From: JAWLGZ01 sp041690635
Lineage (GTDB): Bacteria; Pseudomonadota; Gammaproteobacteria; Thiohalomonadales; Thiohalomonadaceae
Reading direction: 5' to 3'
Assembly (NCBI GenBank): GCA_041690635.1
Contig: JAWLGZ010000005.1
Location: 124,001 to 188,000, forward strand
DNA length: 64,000 bases
Position 1 is the stretch's first letter; every line of letters begins with the position of its first letter. Shown piece after piece: positions 31,576 to 40,067 of this stretch. The notes beneath the pieces are model-generated. The model was not told where the DNA came from and did no database searches. It saw only the letters and a program-made list of their open reading frames with translations. Position numbers and translations under genes: made by a program.

Positions 31576-32624
31576 ATCCCGAACTGCTCGAACTCACCGG
31601 CTTCGCCCACGAGCCCGCCTGGCTGCCGTGGGCGGTCCAGTACTTCTTCCTCATCGGCCTCAGCGTGGGCGCGTTCCTGATTACCCTGCCGACCTATGTG
31701 TTGCGGCGGCGGTCGGACGACGGTACCGCCCGCGCCGCGCTGATTGCCGCGCTGACCACCGGTCTGGCGGCGCCCATCGCCCTGCTTGCCGATCTGCACC
31801 AGCCGGACCGTTTCTGGCACTTCTACCTCTACGGGCAGCACACCTCGTGGATGGCGTGGGGCGCCTTCTTCCTGCCGGCCTATGCCGGCCTGCTGACCCT
31901 CTACGGCTGGTTGTGCCTGCGGCCGGAACTGGCGGCACGGGCGGGCAGCGGCGGGCCGGTCGGTCGGATCGACGGCCTGCTGGCCGGTTCGGGGAGGCGG
32001 CTGCCCGGCGCACAGCGCACGGTCGGCTGGCTGACCGCCGGCGCCGCGGCGCTGGTGGCCCTCTACACCGGGGCCGAGGTGGCGGTGGTGGCGGCACGGC
32101 CGCTCTGGCACTCCGCGCTGCTGCCGGTGGTCTATCTGGCCACCGGAGTGGCCGGCGGCGCCGGTCTGGCACTGCTGTTCGCCAACCGCGCACCGGCGGC
32201 GACCCAGGGCCTCCTGCGCTGGCTGTGCGTCGCCCTGGCGCTGACCGGCCTCACCGTGATCGCCTGGGTACTGGGCCTCGGCGGCAGCGGGCCGGCACGT
32301 GCGCTGCTCGGTCTCGCCGAACACCGGCCGCTGACCTTCGGGCTGTGGCTGACCGCCGGGCTGCTGGTGCCGCTGGCACTGGCCTGGTTCGGCCGCGCAC
32401 CGGTCGCCGCGGGTCTGCTCGCCATCGCCGGCGCCTGGATGTGGCGCTGGGAGATCTTCATGGGCGGGCAGGCGTTGCCGAAGAACAGCGCCGGTTTCTA
32501 CGGCGTCCACCTGTCGCCGGGTCCCGAGGGTCTGCTGGGTATCGTCGGCACGCTCGGATTGTGGGTGCTGATTGCACTGGCGCTGACCACATTGCTGCGC
32601 CCGACCGCCAACGCACAAGGTTGA
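31572..32624 (+). CDS. ttrC: Tetrathionate reductase subunit C (NrfD-type membrane anchor)
   Basis: 350-aa integral membrane protein with about eight or nine hydrophobic helices and NrfD/PsrC family features in the first helix pair (YFFLIGLSVGAFLITLPTYVL) and the DLHQPDRFWHFY loop. It oxidises quinol and feeds TtrB. The ATG overlaps the ttrB stop; ttrA starts 10 bp downstream. Confidence 0.88.
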   Translation: MNPELLELTGFAHEPAWLPWAVQYFFLIGLSVGAFLITLPTYVLRRRSDDGTARAALIAALTTGLAAPIALLADLHQPDRFWHFYLYGQHTSWMAWGAFFLPAYAGLLTLYGWLCLRPELAARAGSGGPVGRIDGLLAGSGRRLPGAQRTVGWLTAGAAALVALYTGAEVAVVAARPLWHSALLPVVYLATGVAGGAGLALLFANRAPAATQGLLRWLCVALALTGLTVIAWVLGLGGSGPARALLGLAEHRPLTFGLWLTAGLLVPLALAWFGRAPVAAGLLAIAGAWMWRWEIFMGGQALPKNSAGFYGVHLSPGPEGLLGIVGTLGLWVLIALALTTLLRPTANAQG

Positions 32625-32634
32625 GGAGAGTCCC

Positions 32635-35600
32635 ATGAGCATCAATCGTCGCCACTTCATCAAGGGCGCGGGCGCCGTGGGTGCCCTGGCCGCCTTCGGC
32701 GTCGGCTACAGCCATACCGCCGATCGGTTCCTGAAGGGATTCCTCGATCGCGGGCGCGCCGACGACCCGTATGCGGGCAATGCCCCGCAACCGGAATACC
32801 GGGTCGATCCGGCCACCGGCCGGGTCCAGCTCAATCCGGCGCAGCAGGTGTCGTACACCGTCTGCATGGGTTGCACCACCCTGTGCGGGGTACGGGTCCG
32901 TGTGGACAAGGCGACCGACCAGGTGCTGCGGGTCACCGGCAACCCCTACCACACCCTCTCCGCCGACCCCCACCTGCCCTACGGCACGCCGGTGCTGGAG
33001 AGCTTCGCCGGTGTGAGCCGCCACCAGGAGCGCGGGCTCGACGGCCGCGCCACCGCCTGTGCGCGCGGTAATGCGGTGCTGGCGAAGCTCGACAGCCCGC
33101 AGCGGGTGCGGGTGCCGCTGAAGCGGGTCGGTCCGCGCGGCGCCGGCCTGTGGGCGCCCATCTCCTTCGAGCAGCTGGTGGCGGAGGTGGTGGAGGGCGG
33201 TGACCTGTTCGGTGAGGGTGAGGTCGAAGGGCTGCGGGCGATCCGCGATCCGAAGACGCCGCTCGACCCGGCGCAGCCGGAACTGGGGCCGAAGAGCAAC
33301 CAGATGGTGCTGCTGACCGCCTTCAACGATGGCCGCCAGGCGTTCGCCCGGCGCTTCGCCGTCAACGGTTTCGGCACCATCAACTTCGCCGGCCACCGCG
33401 CCTATTGCGGCCTGTCGATGCGTTCCGGCTACGCCGCACTGCTCGACGACTGGGGCGCGCAGCCCCACCTGAAGCCGGACTTCGCCAACGCCGAATTCCT
33501 GCTCTTCATCGGCACCTCGCCCGGCAACGCGGGCAACCCGTTCAAGCGCCAGGGCCACCTGATCGCCAAGGGGCGCAGCCGCGGCCTGAAGTACGTGGTG
33601 GTGGACCCGGTGCTGACCAACGCCGACAACATAGCCGCCGACACCAACTCCCGCTGGCTGCCGATCCGGCCCAACACCGACGGCGCACTCGCCATGGGGA
33701 TGATCCGCTGGATCCTCGAGCACGACGCCCACGACAGCCGCTTCCTCGCCAGCCCCAACCCCAAGGCGGCGGAGCGGGCGGGTGAGGCGAGCTGGAGCAA
33801 CGCCACCCACCTGGTGATCACCGAACCGGGCGCCGACTTCGGTCGCATGCTGCGCGGTTCCGATGTGGGTCTGACGCCGAAGGGCGACGACGATCCCTTC
33901 GTGGTGGCCGATGCCGCGGGCAACCTGCACGCCCACACCGGCACCGATCGCGGCGAACTGTTCCACCGGGGAGCGGTGACGCTGACCGGCGGCCGCGACG
34001 CGGCGGTCGCCACCAGTCTGGCGCTGCTGCGCGAGGCGGCCTTCGAACACACCCTGGCCGAGTACGCCGACATCTGCGGCATCGACGAGGTGGAGATCGC
34101 GGATCTCGCCCGCGAGTTCACCAGCCACGGCAAGCGCGCGGCGGTGGATACCCACGGCGGCACCATGGGCAGCAACGGTTTCCACGCCGCCTACGCCATC
34201 GTCATGCTCAACGCCCTGGTCGGCAACCTCAACCACACCGGCGGAACCAGCGCCGGCGGCGGGCGCTTCAAGGACGTGGCCCCCGGTCCCCGTTACAACC
34301 TGGCCGCCTTCGAGGGGATGCAGAAGCCGTCCGGCGTCGGATTGGGGCGCAACAAGTTCCCCTACGAGAAGACCACCGAATTCAAACGCAAGCAGGCGGA
34401 AGGCAGGCCCTATCCGTCAGCGGCACCCTGGTTCCCGCTCAGTCCGAACATGGGCTCCGAGTTCCTGCCGGCGATGCTGAACGGCTACCCCTATGCGGCC
34501 AAGGCGCTCATCCTCTGGAGCACCAACCCGATCTACGGGGTCTCCGGCCTGCCCCAGCAGATGGCCGAGGGGATGGCCGATCCGAAGCGGCTGCCGCTCA
34601 TCGTCTCCATCGACCCGTTCATCAACGAGTCCAACCAGTACGCCGACTATCTGGTGCCGGATTCGGTGCTGTACGAGAGCTGGGGTTGGGCCGGCGCCTG
34701 GGGCGGCCACCTGACCCGGGTCAACTCGGCACGCTGGCCGGTGGTGGAGCCGCGCCAGGCGCGCACCGCCGACGGCCAGGTGATCGAGATGGAGAGCTTC
34801 CTCATCGCCGTCGGCAAGCGGTTGGGACTGCCCGGCTTCGGTCCCGGCGCCATCGCCGACAGCGACGGCAACACCCATCCGCTCGACCGGGCCGAGGACT
34901 ACTACCTGCGGGCGGCGGCCAACCTCGCCTTCGACGGCAAGCCGGTGCCCGAGGCGGAGGACGAGGAGATCGCCGCCACCGGTGTCACCCGGCTGGTGCC
35001 GGAACTGAAGCGGGTGTTGAAGCCCGAGGAGTGGCGCAAGGCGGCCTACGTCTATGCCCGCGGCGGGCGCTTCGAGGACCCGGAGCAGGCCTACCAGGGC
35101 GAGTTCCTCGGCCGGCGCTTCCCGCGGGCGATGCAGATCTACAACCAGCAACTGGCCCTGGCCCGCAACAGCCTGACCGGCGAGCGCTATCGCGGCACCC
35201 CCTACTGGCAGCCGCCGGTACTCGCCGACGGCACGCCGCTGGAGCAGGCCTATCCGCCGGACGCGTGGCCGCTGCGTGCGGTCAGCACCAAGTCCCAGCT
35301 GCAGTCGCCGCACACCATCGGCACCGCCCGGTTGCAGCAGATCCAGCCCGCCAACCCGATCGGACTGCACCGTGAGGATGCCCGGCGGCTCGGTATCAGG
35401 ACCGGTGACCGTATTCGCGTGGTCAGCCCCGGCGGCAGCGTGGAGGGGATTGCGCTGGTGCGCAGCGGCATCCAGCGTGGCGTGATCGGTATCGAGCACG
35501 GCTTCGGCCACCGGGAACTGGGCGCCCGTCTGCACCGGCTCGGCGACACGCCGTTGCCGAAGGCGGTCGCCGCCGGTGCCGGCGTCAACCACAATGAACT

Positions 35601-35703
35601 CGGCTGCCCGGAGCCGCACCGTCCCGGCATCACCTTCCTGACCGACTGGGTGGTGGGCAACGTGGCCCGGCAGGGACTGCCGGTGCGGGTCGAGCGCATG
35701 TGA
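32635..35703 (+). CDS. ttrA: Tetrathionate reductase catalytic subunit A (molybdopterin oxidoreductase)
   Basis: 1022-aa catalytic subunit of the complex iron-sulfur molybdoenzyme family. A Tat signal (INRRHFIKGAGAVGALAAFG) is present. The 4Fe-4S motif is CMGCTTLCG (near residue 79-87) and the Mo-ligating Cys is Cys258 (RAYCGLSMRSGY), in the position expected for TtrA and arsenate-reductase-like enzymes. The protein ends with a molydopterin dinucleotide-binding domain. The length is essentially that of Salmonella TtrA (about 1,020). The TtrSR-TtrBC context favours tetrathionate over arsenate or selenate, but another sulfur oxyanion cannot be excluded. Confidence 0.9.
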   Translation: MSINRRHFIKGAGAVGALAAFGVGYSHTADRFLKGFLDRGRADDPYAGNAPQPEYRVDPATGRVQLNPAQQVSYTVCMGCTTLCGVRVRVDKATDQVLRVTGNPYHTLSADPHLPYGTPVLESFAGVSRHQERGLDGRATACARGNAVLAKLDSPQRVRVPLKRVGPRGAGLWAPISFEQLVAEVVEGGDLFGEGEVEGLRAIRDPKTPLDPAQPELGPKSNQMVLLTAFNDGRQAFARRFAVNGFGTINFAGHRAYCGLSMRSGYAALLDDWGAQPHLKPDFANAEFLLFIGTSPGNAGNPFKRQGHLIAKGRSRGLKYVVVDPVLTNADNIAADTNSRWLPIRPNTDGALAMGMIRWILEHDAHDSRFLASPNPKAAERAGEASWSNATHLVITEPGADFGRMLRGSDVGLTPKGDDDPFVVADAAGNLHAHTGTDRGELFHRGAVTLTGGRDAAVATSLALLREAAFEHTLAEYADICGIDEVEIADLAREFTSHGKRAAVDTHGGTMGSNGFHAAYAIVMLNALVGNLNHTGGTSAGGGRFKDVAPGPRYNLAAFEGMQKPSGVGLGRNKFPYEKTTEFKRKQAEGRPYPSAAPWFPLSPNMGSEFLPAMLNGYPYAAKALILWSTNPIYGVSGLPQQMAEGMADPKRLPLIVSIDPFINESNQYADYLVPDSVLYESWGWAGAWGGHLTRVNSARWPVVEPRQARTADGQVIEMESFLIAVGKRLGLPGFGPGAIADSDGNTHPLDRAEDYYLRAAANLAFDGKPVPEAEDEEIAATGVTRLVPELKRVLKPEEWRKAAYVYARGGRFEDPEQAYQGEFLGRRFPRAMQIYNQQLALARNSLTGERYRGTPYWQPPVLADGTPLEQAYPPDAWPLRAVSTKSQLQSPHTIGTARLQQIQPANPIGLHREDARRLGIRTGDRIRVVSPGGSVEGIALVRSGIQRGVIGIEHGFGHRELGARLHRLGDTPLPKAVAAGAGVNHNELGCPEPHRPGITFLTDWVVGNVARQGLPVRVERM

Positions 35704-35784
35704 GTCGGCGGGGTGCCAGGGAGGGCACCCGCTCCCGCCCCGTGCTACTCTGGCGCTCCCGTTTTTGCGCCCAAACTTCCGATC

Positions 35785-36402
35785 ATGAGTGCCAAACCGC
35801 AACGGCTGAGTTTCCCCGAGGCCGAGGCGCGCCTGGAGTGGCTGCCGCCCCTGCTCGACGCCTACCACGTGACCGATCAAGGGGTCAGCGAAGGGATCCG
35901 GCGCGAGGTGGCACAGGGGCGTGTGCTTGCCTGCGGCAAGGGGTGCGGCAGCTGCTGCAAGGCCCATGCGGACATCCCGGTCTACCCGCTGGAACTGATC
36001 GGCATCTACTGGTACGCCTCGGAGGAACTGACGGAACCGTCGCGTACACGGCTCCGGACGCAGCTGCTGGCACACCGCCCGGGCGGCACCTGCCCCTTCC
36101 TGCTCGACGGCGCCTGCGCCATCCACCCTTTGCGGCCGATGGCCTGCCGCAACTTCAACGTCTTCGGCACCCCTTGCGCGGCGGGGGAGGACGCCTTTCA
36201 CACCCGCCGCGGCGACGTCCTGACGCCTATCCGTCGTTATCAGGAGGAGGCGTTCCTCCACCTGCTGCCGTTCCACGGCGTGAGGTCGAAGGCCGACCGG
36301 CGCCAGGCAATCAAGAGCGGCGCGGTCCATGCGCTCGCCAAGGTGTTGCAGCAGCTGGACTGGTCGAAACTGGCCGAGCGGATGGACGGCGCCGGTCTCT
36401 GA
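35785..36402 (+). CDS. YkgJ-family cysteine-cluster protein
   Basis: 205-aa protein with the YkgJ signature CGKGCGSCCKAHADIPVYPLE and the second Cys region CPFLLDGACAIHPLRPMACRN, which together bind zinc or an Fe-S cluster. Function unknown. The start at 35785 precedes the conserved region; the frame is open 72 bp further upstream into the ttrA downstream hairpin (GGGTGCC/GGCACCC at 35711-35730), which may be a weak terminator. It is probably transcribed independently of ttrA. Confidence 0.85.
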   Translation: MSAKPQRLSFPEAEARLEWLPPLLDAYHVTDQGVSEGIRREVAQGRVLACGKGCGSCCKAHADIPVYPLELIGIYWYASEELTEPSRTRLRTQLLAHRPGGTCPFLLDGACAIHPLRPMACRNFNVFGTPCAAGEDAFHTRRGDVLTPIRRYQEEAFLHLLPFHGVRSKADRRQAIKSGAVHALAKVLQQLDWSKLAERMDGAGL

Positions 36403-36483
36403 AGTCACATCGAACCGCATCCGTCGCGGACTAGACTTTGTCTGAAAGCCCGGCTTCCGGGTGACCTTGGGCGAGGGCGTCGG

Positions 36484-36651
36484 ATGAAGTCTTTGAACTG
36501 TTTCGTGGCTGCGTTGCTGTTCGCCTTGCTCCTGATGACGGGGCTGGAGCGTGGGTGGGAGCCGCTCGCGGTGGGGCTGTTCTTTGTCAGCGCCGTGCTG
36601 TTGTGCGCTGCCGGTCTTTCACTGGATCGCAGGAGTGCGGAGGGCGATTAA
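36484..36651 (+). CDS. 55-residue two-helix membrane protein
   Basis: A frame beginning MKSLNCFVAALLFALLLMTG and ending RRSAEGD at a TAA. It contains two hydrophobic segments (about 5-20 and 29-46) separated by LERGWEPL, so it is a small hairpin membrane protein. It starts 82 bp after the YkgJ gene. No family is recognised. It ends 29 bp before the stop of the convergent GGDEF/EAL gene. Confidence 0.5.
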   Translation: MKSLNCFVAALLFALLLMTGLERGWEPLAVGLFFVSAVLLCAAGLSLDRRSAEGD

Positions 36652-36680
36652 GTTGTCCAATCAGGGAGTGTTGCAGCTCT

Positions 36681-39554
36681 TCAACTATAGAGGAGAATTT
36701 CAGGCGCACTCGCGCGATCCGTTTTCGGCCAGAGCGGCTCCGGTCGTCCGGTGTGGTAACCCTGGAGGTAGTCGACGCGCATGTCGATCAGCATGCGCTG
36801 TTCGGCTGCGGTCTCCACCTGTTCGGCGATGGTGCGGCGCCCTGTTGCAGCGGCGATGTCGATGATGGAACGGGCGATGGTATGCATGACCGGATCCTGC
36901 TGCATCTGCCGGATCAGTGCCCCGTCCAGTTTGATGTAATCCACCGGCAGGTGACGCAGATAGGCGAACGAGGAGTAGCCGGCGCCAAAGTTGTCGATGG
37001 CGGTGCGACAGCCCAGTGTCCGGAGCAGTGAAACCAGTGCGGCGGTTGCACCCAGATCGCCGATGGCCGCCGTCTCGGTGATCTCGAACATGAGACGTGA
37101 CGGTGCGATACCGGTGCGGTCGAGGAGTCGGGTGATGAATTTCGGCAGGCCCGCATCGGAGAGGGAATGAGCCGAGAGATTGATGCTGAAGAGGGTGTTG
37201 TCCGGCTCCGCAATCGCCAGTGAGACGGTCCGTTCGATGACCCAGCGGTCGATGGCGGCGGCCAGATTGAAGCGCTCCGCCGACGGAAGAAAGCCGGAGG
37301 GCATGATGAGGCCTCCCTTGCCATCGTCGCAGCGGATCAGTACCTCGTAACCCAGCAGTTCGCTGTCTGCCGCGTCCACGATGGGTTGTCGCTCCAGAAC
37401 GAACAGGTCCTTCTCGATCGCCTCCACGATGCAGCGCTTCTGCCCCATGTCGGAGGAGACGGTCGCGGAATCCTGGCGGTCCTCTTCGTGGTAGAGATGG
37501 CAGCAATTGCGCCCTTTGCGCTTGGCGATATGGCAGGCGAGGTCCGCCCGTGCCACCAGTTCCTCGGCACCCAGACCCTCCTCCCCCAGGGAGGCAATCC
37601 CAATGGAGCAGCCGACATCGACGGCGCTCCCTTCGTGGTGCAGCGTATAGTCGGCCAGCAGCTGGCGATAGCCCTCGGCGGCGAGCACCCCCTGTTCCTC
37701 ACCCGATTCGTAAAGCAGCACGGCAAACTCGTCACCGCCGAGGCGGGCAATCAGATCCCCTTTTCGCATGCGCTGGCGCAGCAGCGCCGTGACCTCAACC
37801 AGGACCCGATCACCGGCCTGGTGGCCGAAGGTGTCGTTGACGTACTTGAAGTTGTCCAGATCGATGTAGAGCAGTGAATACGCGTGGCCGCCGCGGGCGG
37901 CGCGCTCCACCACCCGCTTGAGCTCCTCCTGGAAGGAGTGGCGGTTGTACACCCCGGTCAGCGAGTCATGCATCGCCAACCGCTGCAGGCGACGCAACAG
38001 TGACTGGCGTTCACTGACGTCCGCCACCAGGGCGGTGTAGAGTCGCCGTCCTTCCAGGTTGAGGGCACCCACCTTCACCGACAGGGAGAAGCGGCTGCCG
38101 TCATGGCGGTGGGCGGTGAAGATGGGCTCCTCCATCAACTCCCCGGTCAATGTGTCACAGGCGTCAGGCCCGTTCCAGCCGACAAGTGTTTCCGGGTCGC
38201 TCAGTTCGGGGACCAGTTGTCGCACGTTGTGACCGATAGCCTCGCCGGCGGGAACACCGAACAGTATTTCGGCTGCCTGATTGAAGGTTTCGATCACGCC
38301 CTCACGATCAAAGGTAATGACACCGTCGTGGGCGTTGTCGAGGATCAGTTCCAGCCGCGACTGGCGTGAACGGACCTGGCGCCGCATCCCCTCGAAGGCG
38401 CGCACCAGCAGTTGGGTCTCGGCAGCCTGTGCCGGCGGGAGGGTTGCCTCTTCCCCGCGCCCCTCCGCCTCCAGTGCCCTGGCCACCTGCATGAGCGGAT
38501 GGCGAATGAAGCGCTCGAATACGTAGTAGCCACTGATGAGAAGCAGGACGAACAGACCGGCGAACAGCCAGAGCGAATGGCCCAGCAGTTGCGCCGTCCC
38601 CATCGCGTCGACGATGCCGCTGCGGAGAGTGGCGGAGGTGGCATCGCTGAGGCGCTGTGCCGCACTCCAGGTCTCTCTCAGCAGCGGCTCGACTTTGTTG
38701 GTCAGCAGCGGAAGATCGGTGCGCCAGCCGTAGGAGCGATAGATGGTCGCCGCGCGGCGAAACCCCCGTTCATAATTTTCCGCCGCCTGGCGCATGACCG
38801 GGAGCGCCTCCGACTGCTGAAATCCGAGTCGGCCCGCTTTCTCGTACTGCTCCAGTTGCGCGAAATAGTGGTTTACCTGTGCCAGGAACAGGCGCCGATC
38901 ACTCAGATTGCGCTGCATGCTCTCCTGTGGCGTGCCATAGACGCCGAAGCGATTGGCGAAGAAGAGGCGGGTCTGCATGAGTTGCTGAATCCAGGCGTGG
39001 CGCAGATCCAGAAGCAGCAAGCGCATCTCTCCCATGTCGTTCTGCTCCGCCTCCGCCAGAGAGAGCTGTAACGCCTCCAGAAGCGTCTGGCTGGTGGGGT
39101 AGAGGTCGCCGAGTACGATGGGGATGGCCGGATATCGGGTCTCGACGCGAGCGGAGACTTCTGCCAGCCCGGCAGCACTGGTGCGCAGCTGTTCGGCCAG
39201 CTGAACCAGTTCTGCTGCGTGTCCGGAGTAGCGGTCGTTGGCGGTGACCGCCGGGTGGCTGCGGAGGGCGTGGGCCCGTTCGACCATCACATCGAGACGG
39301 GTGGCAAGGCGGTCGCGACTTGCCCTGTCGGCGGTGACGATCAGGTGATAGAGCTGAGATTCCGCCTGTTGCAGTGCCCAGACGAACTGCTGCGCCGAGT
39401 CCTGGAGCGTCTGGCTCTGTTCGATGGACACGAAACCGCTGCGCGCCGTCTGCTGAAGCAGCGACTGACTGTAGAGCACCATTGCCAGCAGCAACAGGCC
39501 CAACAACAGGCCGGCGGCGAGGAAACGTCCACGTAGACTGTTGCCGATTTTCAT
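36681..39554 (-). CDS. Membrane GGDEF-EAL protein with PAS domain
   Basis: 957-aa c-di-GMP enzyme. A membrane helix at about 10-30 and another near 320-340 enclose a large helical periplasmic sensor. A HAMP-like linker and a PAS domain (about 395-510, LELILDNAHDGVITFDREGVIETFNQAAE) follow. The GGDEF motif is intact (606-610, RLGGDEFAV), so diguanylate cyclase activity is likely. The EAL region has EVL at 737-739 (LLGYEVLIRC) and DNFGAGYSS where active enzymes have DDFGTGYSS, so phosphodiesterase activity is uncertain. The start at 39554 is at the first membrane segment. A hairpin (ACTTGCG-GAAA-CGCAAGT, 39659-39676) lies about 105 bp upstream. Confidence 0.9.
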   Translation of the reverse strand: MKIGNSLRGRFLAAGLLLGLLLLAMVLYSQSLLQQTARSGFVSIEQSQTLQDSAQQFVWALQQAESQLYHLIVTADRASRDRLATRLDVMVERAHALRSHPAVTANDRYSGHAAELVQLAEQLRTSAAGLAEVSARVETRYPAIPIVLGDLYPTSQTLLEALQLSLAEAEQNDMGEMRLLLLDLRHAWIQQLMQTRLFFANRFGVYGTPQESMQRNLSDRRLFLAQVNHYFAQLEQYEKAGRLGFQQSEALPVMRQAAENYERGFRRAATIYRSYGWRTDLPLLTNKVEPLLRETWSAAQRLSDATSATLRSGIVDAMGTAQLLGHSLWLFAGLFVLLLISGYYVFERFIRHPLMQVARALEAEGRGEEATLPPAQAAETQLLVRAFEGMRRQVRSRQSRLELILDNAHDGVITFDREGVIETFNQAAEILFGVPAGEAIGHNVRQLVPELSDPETLVGWNGPDACDTLTGELMEEPIFTAHRHDGSRFSLSVKVGALNLEGRRLYTALVADVSERQSLLRRLQRLAMHDSLTGVYNRHSFQEELKRVVERAARGGHAYSLLYIDLDNFKYVNDTFGHQAGDRVLVEVTALLRQRMRKGDLIARLGGDEFAVLLYESGEEQGVLAAEGYRQLLADYTLHHEGSAVDVGCSIGIASLGEEGLGAEELVARADLACHIAKRKGRNCCHLYHEEDRQDSATVSSDMGQKRCIVEAIEKDLFVLERQPIVDAADSELLGYEVLIRCDDGKGGLIMPSGFLPSAERFNLAAAIDRWVIERTVSLAIAEPDNTLFSINLSAHSLSDAGLPKFITRLLDRTGIAPSRLMFEITETAAIGDLGATAALVSLLRTLGCRTAIDNFGAGYSSFAYLRHLPVDYIKLDGALIRQMQQDPVMHTIARSIIDIAAATGRRTIAEQVETAAEQRMLIDMRVDYLQGYHTGRPEPLWPKTDRASAPEILLYS

Positions 39555-39658
39555 CCCCCACCCTGGCGGCCACGGACATAAGCCCATGCGCCTCTCTTAT
39601 TTTCCGTGTTTAGATCAATAGTCCCATTATGAAAGAGACTCAACTTGTGAATTCAGTT

Positions 39659-39676
39659 ACTTGCGGAAACGCAAGT
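39659..39676. promoter_or_regulatory. GNRA-tetraloop hairpin upstream of the GGDEF-EAL gene
   Basis: Seven-base stem ACTTGCG/CGCAAGT with a GAAA loop. It lies in a 246-bp divergent region between the SHOCT gene and the GGDEF/EAL gene and may be a regulatory palindrome or small hairpin. Confidence 0.35.
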
Positions 39677-39800
39677 TGTAATGGCCTGGGGATGACACGG
39701 CGGTCCATTTGACGGATGCACACGCTCTGCTATCGCTTGCCATGCAGCCCCCTCCCGGCAGTAATTGCCCTGCAAAGAGCGGGGTCTATGGAGCGCGACG

Positions 39801-40064
39801 ATGCACGACTGGCGTTGGGATTACGGCTGGATGCCGCACGGCTTCGGTGCCGGATGGATTGTCATGCTTCTGTTATTGACGCTTCTGGTGGTCTCGTTGG
39901 TGATCCTCGTTCGATGGTTCGCCGGATCACCCGCGCCGCCGTCCGGCACGGCGCCCCCTTCCGGCGATCGGGCATTGGCGCTCCTGCGCGAACGGTATGC
40001 GCGGGGCGAGATCGATCGCGAGGAGTTCGAAGAGCGCAAGCGGGTGCTGGAGGAGCAGCAGTAA
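39801..40064 (+). CDS. SHOCT-domain small membrane protein
   Basis: 87-aa protein. A Trp-rich N-terminus (MHDWRWDYGWMPHG) precedes one membrane helix (about 17-39, WIVMLLLLTLLVVSLVILVRW). The C-terminal SHOCT domain (about 57-85, ALALLRERYARGEIDREEFEERKRVL) faces the cytoplasm. SHOCT domains are thought to bind nucleic acid or mediate oligomerisation; the family function is unknown. The start at 39801 follows GGAG. It is convergent with the next gene, 3 bp apart. Confidence 0.82.
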   Translation: MHDWRWDYGWMPHGFGAGWIVMLLLLTLLVVSLVILVRWFAGSPAPPSGTAPPSGDRALALLRERYARGEIDREEFEERKRVLEEQQ

Positions 40065-40067
40065 GCC

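Noticed and set aside
35704..35784. Strong terminator after ttrA
   Set aside because: The 7-bp hairpin at 35711-35730 is not followed by a T-run; it is mentioned only as a weak possibility.
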